This document shows, in pieces, positions 33,514 to 43,895 of a DNA stretch of 64,000 nt. Source of the stretch: Microthyrium microscopicum (lineage: Eukaryota > Ascomycota > Dothideomycetes > Microthyriales > Microthyriaceae); the NCBI GenBank assembly GCA_010405405.1, contig MU004232.1, positions 2,189,481 to 2,253,480 on the forward strand. The letters are read 5' to 3'. Position numbers and translations under genes: made by a program. Below the pieces are notes generated by a model, which was given only the letters and a program-made list of their open reading frames with translations, did not search any database and was not told the origin of the DNA. Each line of letters opens with the position of its first letter. Position 1 is the stretch's first letter.

Positions 33514-35065
33514 ATGACCTTGAGCGACGTCGTCATGTCTTCAAGTGTCTGCCTTCTATTCCGGCTGCCAAACGAGCTGGTGATCGAAATATTTCGGTTG
33601 GTGTTCGAGCACGAAACGATACGATGGGACAATGACAGGTATCAAAACCGCCTCGCGCTTGTCTAGGTTAACAAGAAGTTTGCACAACTCAATTGGCCGT
33701 TCCTCTATCACACGATTCTCCTTGCAGGCGAAAGGTCTATTCCCCAACACCGATATTATCAAGCTCTTGTCCGAACTTTACAGAGTAAGCCAGGACTTGC
33801 TGGTTTCTGCAAGGGCCTGGTATTCTGTATGAGCATCTTGGACGGCCATGATTATAGCGAAAATCTTACAAAGAGATTACTTTCACTGAGCGATGTCTTA
33901 GATCACTTGTCTATCGTGGAATGGATTTCATGGACACTCCCTCGCCGTACCTTTTACGGTCATTATGTAATCATGGAGGAATCATTGAATCTCATTGCGG
34001 CGAGGTTTCCCGAGCTGAAGGTACTCCATCTAAAGTACAACAAAGCCCACCTGGGCCGTACTCACGGTACTGATGCTGGGCTGATTATGCGAGTAATTTC
34101 AGCATTTGTGCACCTAAAGGAGCTTTACTTGTCTGGATTCTCATTGCACAAGCTATCAACAGTTGAAGTAAGTAAACAAATCCGCTTGACCAGGTTGTGT
34201 CTTCGCATTCCCCCGATCTAACTGCGGTTTCCAAAGATTCCCAGGGGTACGAGCTCAGTCACAACATTATCAATTCGAAATTGTCAATTCAGTCAAGATA
34301 TTTTGAAAGGTCTGCTTCTATTTCCAAGAGAGCTTGAAAAACTGGCTTGCACTCAATATGATAGTGATCCCAATGGTCCTGGCTATCCGTATTACCAAGA
34401 TTCTGAAAGGGACTCCATTGATTTTCAAGAGATCCTCGAGCCTTGCCATATGCATCTCAAATCTCTAGCACTGGAAGCAATGCCACTTATAGCGGTAAAA
34501 CTCCTTGTTCTTGACTCGAGACTGTGCATTGTCATGCCATAAACTGATCCCTCAGAACTGTTCTAATGAATCATAGATTTTCTAATTTCCGGAACTCACA
34601 CATGTTACCCTCTCACACTGGGATCTTGTTTGCGAGCCTGGTAAAGCGCACTGGGCTACTGAGCTTTATTTCAAGGCCCCGAAGCTTGAAAGCTTCACGT
34701 GGGACTTTTCTAACAAGTATCGAGCTTGGAGCCCGACACCCTGGGGCGAAGTCACCGTCGAAACCGCAAAATGGCTTCGTGAAGTTTGTGCCATATGTCA
34801 CTCTGGCAATTATGCTCTCAAATCTGTTCATATCAAGTTTTCGGACGATGAGGAGTTCCGCGACTCTCCATTCCCTGAGGATCAGCCCGACGAGTCCTTT
34901 CCTTACGACTTTCTTAATGCTATCGACCAGCGTTTCCTTCCTGAATCAATCCGACTGTCATACAATAAGACTTTTGCGGTGGCGAAGAGACGCGCGACTT
35001 TACAGAGGCAGCAAGCGAGGCATAAGGTCCGATTATTGCTTGATGCCTACCAATCGAGGGGATAA
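33514..35065 (+). pseudogene. F-box/leucine-rich-type protein with in-frame stops
   Basis: From ATG 33514 or 33535 the frame opens with an F-box: LPNELVIEIFRLVFEH..RLALV, then VNKKFAQLNWPFLYHTI. A TAG at 33664-33666 interrupts the box. The frame then continues through LRR-like text (FPELKVLHLKYN). A GTAAGT intron with a CTAAC branch (34168-34236) removes a TAA, and a second intron (34495-34555) leads into an exon ending at 35065. That last exon carries TAG 34574-34576 and TAA 34583-34585 close to its start, before FPELTHVTLSHWDLV. The rest to 35065 is fully open and protein-like. F-box proteins recruit substrates to SCF ubiquitin ligases. Alternative splicing (introns 33601-33666 and 34495-34636) would avoid all three stops but would delete conserved-looking residues. 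Decay is therefore more likely than a missed intron, though not proven. Confidence 0.6.
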
Positions 35066-35513
35066 GGGCAAAAAGAATCAAAGCCATCCTATTAAATTGT
35101 TGGGGTAGAATAGTTTTGTAGCAATCTTACAGTATCATTCAGGATACAAACCAAAACCATTTGCAGTTCAATCCCATCCAAATATCGACGAAATATGTTC
35201 TTGAAACGTCCGGACGATTTGATATCATTTGACAGGTATATGGTAGTTCTATCGTTAAGAAGACAAATTATGCCCTGAATCCCATATTACACATCCAGTG
35301 ACTTTTAGATCAACAGAAAGTAATAAAACTAGTGCCCTTAGGTTGATTACAAAAAACAGGCACAAATTAATATACGCAAAGTCTATACTCAATATGTGTT
35401 TAACGAATCCGACTAGCAGGCGCATGGCTACAACATAATATCTCGCCGACCATCTCGCCGAAAATGCCCAGCTTTCGACGGCCTTACTTTTCACCCAACG
35501 TTGTACTGTCAAG
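35066..35513. other. Intergenic, about 450 bp
   Basis: Spacer holding the promoter of the secreted hydrolase. No other feature was seen. Confidence 0.6.
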
Positions 35514-36658
35514 ATGCTCGTCGCAAATCTCCTGCCACTGGCCTGGCTCAGCCTCGCCACGGCGCTCCCAGCCCTACACGATGTTGAGAACCTACCATCC
35601 ACCAGCCAGACTCACACCCTTGAGCGTCGGCAACGTGGCACGGCCGATGTGGAGGCCATCGTCGGTCCAATTGGCGCCTTCATGGGCCTAATGATGCCTT
35701 TTGCCGACAAGCTGGGAATTGATGCTAAAGGAGATATGACCACTACGCTATGCAAGACCTTCGCCAACAACGATCTAACGTCCAAAGCTGTCGAAGCCTT
35801 TGCTGGCTCGCCGAACGGCAAGGGACCGGACGAGAAATGCATGAAAGATTTATCTGGTGGCTCAGGACCATACAAATCAAAAGTGTTTGAAGACCCAACG
35901 CTCGCGAATCATACCATCTATACGCCTGAGCTACCAGTGCCTGCGGGTACGAAACTGCCGGTTGTGGCCTGGGCAAACGGGTTCTGTCTGCCAGCTGGTA
36001 CGATGTTCGAGAACTTTTTGCGTGAGCTGGCAAGTCATGGCTATATTGTCATTGCGAACGGAAAGATCAACCATGAGGGCAAATTGGGCGCAACAACAAG
36101 GGCTCCAGAGCTCTTGAAGAGCATTACGTGGATTGGCAAGAACCCGAAAGTCCAAGGCGGGTATGAAGCCGATTTGGACAAGATTGTGATTGCTGGACAG
36201 TCATGTGGAGGAGTCAATGTGTATGCCGCAGTGAACAAGGACCCTCGGATCAAGATGGCTTTGATGTTCAATAGTGGAGACTTTGGCGGAATGTCGTCTG
36301 CTTTGATCAAGTCGATCAAGGTCCCAGTTGCATACTTTGAAGGTGGATCGAAAGATTTCGCTGGACCTGCTGTGAGTATTTTCCTAGTGTATTGCCGTGG
36401 GATTAGTCGCTGACCTCCTACCAGGGATTGAAGGATTATAAAATGCTGACCACACCGGCTCTCTATGCTGATGCTGAAATTGGTCATATCGGTACCTATT
36501 ACCAGAAGTATGGCGGCAAGTTGGGAAAGATTGGTATCAGATTTCTGGAATGGAAGCTTAAGGGTGATGAGAAGGCTAAGGCCGAGTTTTGCTCTCCCGC
36601 GAATGGTCCTCTAGCATCTATTGGATTTAAGATTCAAGCAAGAAATGGAATGTGCTGA
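35514..36658 (+). CDS. Secreted alpha/beta hydrolase
   Basis: Exons 35514-36371 and 36425-36658 (intron GTGAGT..CCAG) encode 363 aa. A signal peptide spans about 1-18 and is followed by a possible Kex2-type site LERRQR at 36-41. The hydrolase core begins with KLPVVAWANGFCLPAGTMFENFLRELASHGYIVIA. The nucleophile elbow GQSCGG places Ser230 in GxSxGG. A strand with VPVAYFEGGSKD may supply the acid, and GHIGTY a candidate histidine. The layout resembles chlorophyllase or PAF-acetylhydrolase-like lipases/esterases. The substrate is unknown. It acts outside the cell or in the secretory route. Confidence 0.85.
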
Positions 36659-36855
36659 TCGGTCAAGGTTTCCATAGTAGCCTACCTTCTGAAAACGCAG
36701 TTCAAATTGTGCTCACATGAATTTCTCCTTCTGTGAAGAGTGCTCCGAGTCTCATAACATCCTGAAAAAGATGGGAACCAGTTGTAGATTAACTTACTTT
36801 GTTATCTCATTTGTCTCGGATTGACCTCGCCTTTTGAATTTTCACCTTCAGCCGT

Positions 36856-38478
36856 TCATGCCCACGTCTTTTGAACAATGTCGTTTCCATCTCTGCAAAG
36901 CCAGCCAGCTGCTCGCCTATCAAAGTGATAAATCAGACTAAGAGCTTGGCACCATTGCTCCATGATCGAACCATAATTGCCTGTTGGGGGTTTCAAGCTC
37001 TGAATTTGGTCCGCTTGCTTGGCCTTTGGAGACCACCATTCATCGTGCCTCTCTTTGATTCCAATGACACTCTTCCAAACGGGGCAATCCGGATCTTCCA
37101 TTGGACCTAGGTCGACATATCTCCAGATCAATGTCTGTTCAGTGAGCTTGTCGCGTTGCATAGAGCGTCTACATAGCTCGATGCCACATACATTACATTT
37201 TATAATCCCGTCTGCACCCAGTTTTGGATATGATGGTGGAGAAGCTTTCGATTCCAGCGCCTCTGTAGGCCAAGAAATGTCACTTAAGCGCGAGTTTTTT
37301 CCGGAATGAGGACAAAAGTAAATGTCATCGTCGATATAGCATAAGTTATCGCCAGCCCTGGTGATCTGATTTTCTTCTCTTAGAATCAGGCGGTTTTCCA
37401 TTGCCAGTATTATGACGCAGCTATGGAATTCTCCAAGTCCTTGACGGTTTGATTCTTCGGTAACACCATACATCTGGTAGGGCTTATTGACAGCGTGACC
37501 TTGTGCCCGAGAGTGCCTTCGGATCGTGTTCAGGTTGTTCCAGCTAAGACAAGATCCAGAGCTGAGCTTGAATAATGGCATTCCGGTGTCTGCCTTGAGT
37601 TTGGACTCCAATGCCCGGTTTTTTGCCGTTCTTGGATTTAGAACAGAGCGCTTGTAAAAGGTAGGGTCAAACGCCTCGCTGGCTTTAATGGAGAGGCCGA
37701 GATAGCAGATTTTGCTCACCCATCTGGACTTATTAGACATGCGGTTTTCAGTTCGTGGGCTTCTTCCACCTCTTGCAAGCCGCTTTCGTAAATTCTTTTT
37801 GAATTCTCGTGTCGGAGGGGAGTGTTCAGAGTTCATGCTCTGAGGCATCGGATCCGACTTCTGTGGAATGAAAAGGACCTCCAGTGAACGAGGTGTTTCC
37901 GTAAATTCATGAGGAATTTCACAAGTTGCGCACGGCATGTAGGCTACTTCGCGAGAGCGATCGTCTGTTCCCTCAACTCGTGACCAGGTGTTACGATGAA
38001 TACCGCCAATGCCCATGTATAACTTGCCAGGCTCGAGAAAGCGGTTTTGCACCACGGGAATTTCTTTGTCTAGCCCAGATTTGCAATCGACGTTTCTAAA
38101 GAATAGTCGAGCTCCTTCGAGAGGATGTCGAGGTTCATTGTGAGATGAGATTTCCAAAGTGGAATGTTGGACACTACAATAATTATTTGAGGCAGACTGA
38201 TTGAAAGGCGTATATGGAGGAAGCTCGCCGCTATTTTCATCACCTGTCTGAGCTCCTACTACGCCTGTGGTTGCAGTACTGTCATTGTCGTTAGGTGCGG
38301 ACATGGCTACCCAGGTAGTTGCTTTGTGAATGGGAGTGTGGTAATAGTTGTTACTTGGATGTCGTTCTGTGAGGTATGAAAGCAAGTAATGATAAGCCTT
38401 TGAAGAAGCAATCAGCGAACTAAAAGCCGAGCCTTTATTGGATATAGATTGGGTAGAATTGTAGGGAGTTAGTGACAT
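36856..38478 (-). CDS. Orphan 540-aa protein with Cys pairs and a conserved C-terminal block
   Basis: A single exon of 540 codons. An internal Met at about residue 59 (MSAPNDND) is an alternative start. No signal peptide or membrane helix. The N-terminal about 120 residues are disordered. Scattered Cys/His motifs (CATCEIPHEF, YFCPHSGKN, CNVCGIELC) could bind zinc but match no family I know. A basic patch (KKNLRKRLARGGR) may be a nuclear signal. The C-terminus WCQALSLIYHFDRRAAGWLCRDGNDIVQKTW has a second, divergent copy in this window at 63191-63328 on the opposite strand, which shows the block belongs to a small dispersed family. Function unknown. Confidence 0.7.
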   Translation of the reverse strand: MSLTPYNSTQSISNKGSAFSSLIASSKAYHYLLSYLTERHPSNNYYHTPIHKATTWVAMSAPNDNDSTATTGVVGAQTGDENSGELPPYTPFNQSASNNYCSVQHSTLEISSHNEPRHPLEGARLFFRNVDCKSGLDKEIPVVQNRFLEPGKLYMGIGGIHRNTWSRVEGTDDRSREVAYMPCATCEIPHEFTETPRSLEVLFIPQKSDPMPQSMNSEHSPPTREFKKNLRKRLARGGRSPRTENRMSNKSRWVSKICYLGLSIKASEAFDPTFYKRSVLNPRTAKNRALESKLKADTGMPLFKLSSGSCLSWNNLNTIRRHSRAQGHAVNKPYQMYGVTEESNRQGLGEFHSCVIILAMENRLILREENQITRAGDNLCYIDDDIYFCPHSGKNSRLSDISWPTEALESKASPPSYPKLGADGIIKCNVCGIELCRRSMQRDKLTEQTLIWRYVDLGPMEDPDCPVWKSVIGIKERHDEWWSPKAKQADQIQSLKPPTGNYGSIMEQWCQALSLIYHFDRRAAGWLCRDGNDIVQKTWA

Positions 38479-38756
38479 AGCTACCGAATGTTCTCTAAAT
38501 GCAAGTCAACCGTGGTACAAAGCTGCTGGTCAGCCCGGTTTAACGTCTGGGCATCGTTTAGCGTCTTGGACGCTTGTGTGGAAACTTTATATCCAGATAA
38601 TGATTTGATTGGGCGGCAATGGTAGGTTGAAAATGCTGTATTTTGAATGATGACTGAGATCTATCGTGCAACGACTTGCGCCGAATGCATCCACCTATGT
38701 ACAAACATTAGTAGAAGAATGTCGACGCGCCAACCATCTATAAAAGGGGAAGTTCC

Positions 38757-39737
38757 TCAAGAGTCCTTCACATTTTCATCCTTCACATCTTTCGGCGCGT
38801 CGTCTTCACCCTCATAATTGACTTTGATGCCCTTGACTGCTTCTTCAACCTCCGCGACCAGTGAGTCCATGTACTCTCTATCCTTGCCTACCAGCGTGAC
38901 AGTATTACGCTCCTTGCCCCAGCGAGGATAGCTGCCAACCTTGATGCCCCTGGGACCAACTTTCTTCGCCAAATCGGAGAGAGGACCTGCGACCTCGCTT
39001 TCAGGTAATGGCGTACTAATAATGATCCTATAATCGCCTTTGGCCTCTGGATCGGCCAAGTTCTGTCTTACGGTGGCTTTGTATCCGTCTAACATGCGCT
39101 TGAAGAGGCGCGGGACACCTGGAAGAATATGGATGTTGCCGTTGACAATGCAAAGAGGTACCCATAGCTCGTCTGCAGTGAAGACAACTTGATCACTCAG
39201 AGGCCGATTGAGGTCTAGGGGTAGCTCTATCATGCGCTTTTTGGCAGTGAGTGCAGCGGATGGGTCGGTCCAGTTGAAAGTTGGCTGTTCAGGGTGTGGC
39301 TTTGATAACTTTTTCATGCGCTCAAATGACTCTTCATGCAGAGTAAGGGGGAGATTGAATGCTTTGCCAATAGACTGATACGTGATGTCGTCATGTCTGT
39401 AATATTGTTAGTACAAATTGGCAACCTTACGAGGGACTCACGTTGGACCAATTCCTCCACTTGTGATGACAAAATCGTAGCTAGCCGACATCCTACGGGT
39501 TGCCTCTATAATCTCATCTTCATCGTCTGCAATGACCTCTATTCTCTTGAGCGTAACACCCATTGAAAAGCAATATTTGGCAAAGAACGCTGAATTGGTA
39601 TCGACAGTCTGATTTGATCAGCATTTTATTCTTGTGGTTTATGTCATTCAAGGTGTATTCACCTTTCCTCCAAGAACTTCATCACCTATTATTATGCATC
39701 CTGCAGTGGATATGAGCCGCTTTTGCGTTGCTGCCAT
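38757..39737 (-). CDS. Molybdopterin-binding-domain protein (MoaB/CinA N-terminal type)
   Basis: Exons 39663-39737, 39442-39608 and 38757-39396 (reading order) encode 293 aa. The beginning, AGCIIIGDEVLGGKTVDTNSAFF, then DDEDEII and [24 protein letters not shown], is the MoCF_biosynth/CinA domain that binds molybdopterin-like nucleotides. The [10 protein letters not shown] loop is created by splicing exons 2 and 3. The C-terminal half has LPGVPRLFKRML and a small alpha/beta domain with a charged tail. Fungal proteins of this layout resemble the N-terminal half of FAD synthetases or CinA-like nucleotide pyrophosphatases. No PAPS-reductase-like catalytic half is present. The exact substrate is uncertain. 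It is cytosolic. Confidence 0.88.
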
Positions 39738-40125
39738 GGTTGATACGGGGCCTAGAATTCTTCCGTTGTATGACGCGAAGTTTCTCGAGAGATGACGACT
39801 GAGTTGATTCAATCGCGCAAACATGAGAGGTAAAGAGGATTTGCAGATGCAATGATAAATAGATCAAGCAATTTATCAGTCGATTCGCCAGCAGATCAAG
39901 GATGTAGAGTAGTTCGTGCGTGTTGTATTGTTGAAATAAAGTTGAAGACGGATAGCCGGATCGGGTAATAAACCACGCGATATCGATGACAGGGATGCGG
40001 CATTGGCAACGACGCCCCACGATTGATGGCTTTCTGCCCCACTAGGAGGTGAGCGTCAGCCTGGAGTACTGGACATTGCACGAACTCAAGCAACTTATTT
40101 ACGACTCTTTCTAAATCGAACAAAT
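39738..40125. other. Divergent promoter region, about 390 bp
   Basis: Shared upstream region of the MoaB/CinA-type gene (minus) and the GMF gene (plus). No other feature was seen. Confidence 0.6.
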
Positions 40126-40749
40126 ATGGTGAGATAGATCAGACCAGCAAAGACGTTCCAGCTAACCAGACACAGTCAGCCGAAGCAAGACTCTATACGT
40201 TCTCGCAGGAGACCAAGGACAAGCTGCGCAAGTTCCGGCTAGGCACATCAAGAGCGAAAGATCCACAAGCAATCATATGTACGTCAGTTTAGCCAACAGG
40301 AGAACGGGGATCGAAAATTACCCAAGAAATGCAAGAATCATAACTGACCGCGACTTCTCAAGAAAGATCAGATTGATAGAAAGACCTATGAAATAGTGCC
40401 TGAAGATGACCAGGTCTACACCAACATGCAAGAGCTGGCAGACGAACTCCCAGATCATGCTCCTCGTTTCATATTACTGAGCTATCCCTTGGAATTGGTA
40501 GATCTAGCCTTGCAGAGCACCTGATAGTGAGATACAAATGCTAACAGCCATTTCCAGGCATCCGGGCGTTTGTCAGTGCCATATGTAATGCTTTACTATC
40601 TTCCTGTCACCACGAAGCAGGACGTACGGATGACATACGCCGGCGCAAAAGAGTTGATGCGGAACACGTCTGAAGTCGGCAAGATTATTGACATTGAGAC
40701 TGCTGAAGAGTTGGAGAACATTGAAGAGAAATTGAAGAGTGAAGCCTAG
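40126..40749 (+). CDS. gmf1: Glia maturation factor homologue (ADF-H domain, Arp2/3 debranching)
   Basis: Exons 40126-40128, 40176-40278, 40367-40497 and 40558-40749 encode 142 aa. The first coding exon is just the ATG, followed at once by GTGAGA. GMF binds the Arp2/3 complex and removes actin branches in cortical patches. The sequence MSAEARLYTFSQETKDKLRKFRL, then DRKTYEIVPEDDQVY, LADELPDHAPRFILLSYP, RLSVPYVMLYYLP and MTYAGAKELMRNTSEVGKIIDI follows the GMF-type ADF homology fold over its full length. The size of about 140 aa is standard for the family. The tail is acidic. Confidence 0.93.
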
Positions 40750-40888
40750 AGGGATGATTCTAGCGCACCCATGACTTGAAATAAGAGCAATTTCATTTTT
40801 CGTCTTCATCCGATCACTGCTACCTTCTCCCTCGACGCTCTCCGCATTGCTCTCACCTCTATTCATTTAAGAAGTGTAAGTACCTAGT

Positions 40889-41716
40889 CTACAGAGTCTT
40901 GAAAACCTCGAGGATTGCTTCAGCAGTTTCCTGTGCGCTGGCCGGATTCGTACCGCTGACGACACGACCATCTACCACATGGAAAGCATCCCATGGCCCC
41001 GGAGCTGGCGCATCTACAACAATCGATTAGCTTAGATCAAGGCCAATGAAGCAACAACTTACAGGTAGCGTTCAGTTGCTTTGCCACATCTTCAACCCAT
41101 GGCACGTTCCAGGCCTTCATCGTATCAGAGAGTCCCATCAGCTCTTCACCCTCGGTCCCAAAGCCTGTGAAAGTCTTGCCGTACGCAACTGATTTGCCCG
41201 TAGCAGGATCAATGACACCGGGAAAGATGGCTGGACCATGGCAGACGGTACAGACCATACCGCCCTGAGTCCAGATGTCGATGGCGATTTTATGCAGACC
41301 CTTTGCAGTGGGATAGTCGAGCAAGGCAGCATGACCTGCTGATGCAAAGAAAATGCCATACTATATGGCTCGTATTAGCTTAATCACGTCTTTCGTCTCA
41401 ACATATAGTTCTTGGAACTTGCCTTGCTTGAATCAATCTTATCAGGTGTAAGCATATTGTCCAACTTGCTCCTGAACTCGCTATTCTTATCTTCATAGTT
41501 CTCCTTGTCCTTGCCATTGAGATAGTCTGGCTGGATGCTCAACCAATCTTCACCCCATTTACCTGTTTCGGAGACGAGATCGACTTCAAAGCCAGCCTTG
41601 CGGAAAACATTGAAGGGATGTTGAGCCTCATTGATCCAGATTCCCGTATTGTGACCCTCATGGAGTGGTGCAATGGCGGAAGTACAAGCAAGAACGACAC
41701 GACGAGGTAGAGGCAT
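40889..41716 (-). CDS. DJ-1/PfpI family protein (Hsp31-like)
   Basis: Exons 41423-41716, 41063-41360 and 40889-41013 (reading order) encode 238 aa. Intron 1 uses a GC donor (AAG|GCAAGT) and TAG acceptor, a GC-AG intron. The nucleophile elbow VCHGPAIF holds Cys138, and HEGHNTGIWINE near the N-terminus carries the family glutamate (Glu20). A histidine follows the cysteine, as in Hsp31-type glutathione-independent glyoxalases/chaperones. GFEVDLVSETGKWGEDWLS and GIFFASAGHAALLDYP are typical of the group. The likely role is methylglyoxal detoxification or stress protection in the cytosol (family knowledge). The gene is convergent with GMF, with a 139-bp spacer. Confidence 0.92.
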
Positions 41717-42847
41717 GTTAAGTATATAAAATGGAAAATGATTTGACAAGTTTCAAAGTTTATTGTCTTTAGTCTTTTGCAAAGATATGAAGTGTCAATG
41801 AAGGAAAGCAACCAAATTATATCGAGGGATACTCGCACATAAATGCTTCTACGTTGCTTACACATTTACCGTGGAATATTACTGCTAGCTACCGAAGATT
41901 AGAACTTTTTCTCTTTCCCTTAGCATCATCTGGTGCTCCCTGTTTTCCTTGTTCTAACTGGTTCATAAAACTAGTTACTCTCTTCGAAGACTAGAAATTG
42001 TGGATGCATTTCGGGCGGACAACTACATATTCTATACAGCCAATCGGGCATACATTTTCAGAGTTCGACAACCCTGCAACTTCCCAAATGGGATTCAAAG
42101 ACTAGTCCTGCATGCTAAACCCTGTTCGAATTCCCCGTTGGTAGCCAATTTACGGCCTCAGTCAAGCCTGCAAATGAGTCAAAATGGGTGAGATTGTGGT
42201 GTATAAGGCTGAGTCATTTAGCTATCCATGTAGCATAATGAAAATATTGTCTTGGCAATCATATTACTACCTTCTTTAGAGCATTCGATATATCAGAGCG
42301 GCTCTTATGCACAGGAAGCTAGATCCCTGTCAGGACATGAGAGGCAACTGGCCAATGAAAGACCACACTAGTCCTTCTCGCGACAGTACTGACCAGGGTG
42401 TTCAACCTCGTCTCGTCTTGGTTCTTCTTTTCTCAACTCTCAACTCTCACTCCCCCATCACAAGTTTCTGTGAGGCTAAGTCATGCGCAGATTAATCGCT
42501 CATCGCCAAGAGGCCCAGATACTTTTCGAGTTGATCAGTCATGCCAACACCTCATTACCTAATCCTTGGCTGCTTACTACTTGACGAGATGGCCATGCAG
42601 AAGTCGTAGTCATCTGCCGTCTACCATGCTCTGGTGATATTGAGTCTTTCGCGCAGTACTTTTACACCAGTGATCAACGGCAGGCCGTGATTAAGACGTC
42701 ATACAGCTTACTATCGGCTTCATTTGCTTAGTCCGCAATCCTCGTACACGGTACTATACACAATGATATGGTATAAATACTACGGTCTTGGCTCTACTTG
42801 AAAAATGAAACGCGACCAGATACCCATAGCTCCTCTAATTCCCCAAT
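41717..42847. other. Divergent intergenic region, about 1.1 kb
   Basis: Between the DJ-1-like gene (minus) and the crotonase-like gene (plus). It contains a TATAAATA element at 42772-42779. Open frames are short and motif-free. Confidence 0.55.
42772..42779 (+). promoter_or_regulatory. TATA box of the crotonase-like gene
   Basis: TATAAATA lies 69 bp upstream of the ATG at 42848, a usual distance for a short 5' UTR. Confidence 0.45.
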
Positions 42848-43895
42848 ATGCATCTCTTACTTTTACTCTCCTCATTTTGCGCTATTATCCAGGCAGTTGC
42901 AGTGTCGACTTGCGACACCAACTTCATCGTCACCACCAAAGTCACTCCATCATACTGGCGAGCAACCTTCTCCTGCCCCCCACTGAACATTCAGGGCCTA
43001 TCTTTCTTTCAAGACTACTATGCCTTGATTGACAAAATTGAAGCTGATAGTGAAGTTAAAGTCGTTGTGTTCGATTCTAGCGCCCCTGATTTCTGGCTTG
43101 ACCCATTCGACGTCCTCAATACTGTGCCACCTGAGTTGAGCTGGGATAGCTACTGGGGAAATGTCACCCGTCTCGCTAACCTACCTGTGCTGACTGTGGC
43201 TGCTATTCGAGGCATAACAAGTGGAGGTGGAGCCGAGATCGCAGCCAGTTTGGACATTAGATTTGGCAGTAAAGAAAAGGCTATAGTGTCACAACCGGAA
43301 GTTAGTATTGGTAAGTTTGATTCACTATATGCCCATGGTCTAAGACTATACAAAAACCGCTTCGGACCTGATGAAAAGTTACTGATCTTTGTTTCTTTAC
43401 CTAGGCGTCGTTCCAGGAGGCGGCGGACTGGATCTATTACCCAGACTCGTCGGCCGAGCCAGAGCCTTGGAGATGGTGATTGGATCTGATGACATGGACG
43501 CCGAGACAGCAGCTCACTACGGTTGTATGTATTCCTTCTCCGATCAGGTCTAGGAGATATTGGAATGATACCTAACAAGAGTCACAGGGCTCAACCGTGC
43601 TATACCAGATGCTCAATTTGAGTCATTCGTCGACAAATTCGCCCGTCGCGTTGCTGGCTGGGACCACGAAGGTATTGCGGCAGCAAAGAAGATCATCAAT
43701 GCACAGTCCGGATTTCCGACAGTGAATGAGTGGAAAGAAGGCTTTACTGCGTTTGCTACCAATTTTAATCGAACTGTTGTGCAGAATCGCGTTGCGGCGT
43801 TCAAAAAGGCTGGACTTCAGACGGACCTAGACTTTGAAAAGAACATGAGTGAGATAGTGCTGAACTACACTGGACCAGGGCCATGGAATGTCTGA
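42848..43895 (+). CDS. Enoyl-CoA hydratase/isomerase (crotonase)-like protein with signal peptide
   Basis: Exons 42848-43310, 43405-43524 and 43588-43895 encode 296 aa. The crotonase fold is clear. A strand KVVVFDSS leads to a first oxyanion region with DFWLDPFD. AAIRGITSGGGAEIAASLDIRFGS carries the second oxyanion-hole glycines, followed by QPEVSIGVVPGGGGLDLLPRLVGRARALEMVIG and an AHYGWLNRAIPD end. Unusually, the protein begins with a strong secretion signal (MHLLLLLSSFCAIIQAVAV) and carries several N-x-S/T sequons (NVT, NRT, NMS, NYT). This points to the secretory path rather than mitochondria or peroxisomes. CoA thioesters are not expected outside the cell, so the substrate is unclear. The general acid/base glutamates of true hydratases are not obvious. 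Confidence 0.88.

Noticed and set aside
34219-34221. TAA as a further inactivating stop in the F-box gene
   Set aside because: It lies inside a well-formed intron (34168-34236) with GTAAGT donor and CTAAC branch point, so it does not break the frame.
32020-36658. Idea of a metabolic gene cluster (SDR, hydrolase, orphan, and further methyltransferase and crotonase genes)
   Set aside because: Housekeeping genes (GMF, Fip1, Arg82) are interspersed and no backbone synthase or pathway regulator is present.
42115-42145. GTTCGAATTCC string resembling a tRNA T loop
   Set aside because: No complementary T-stem and no A box at the needed distance.
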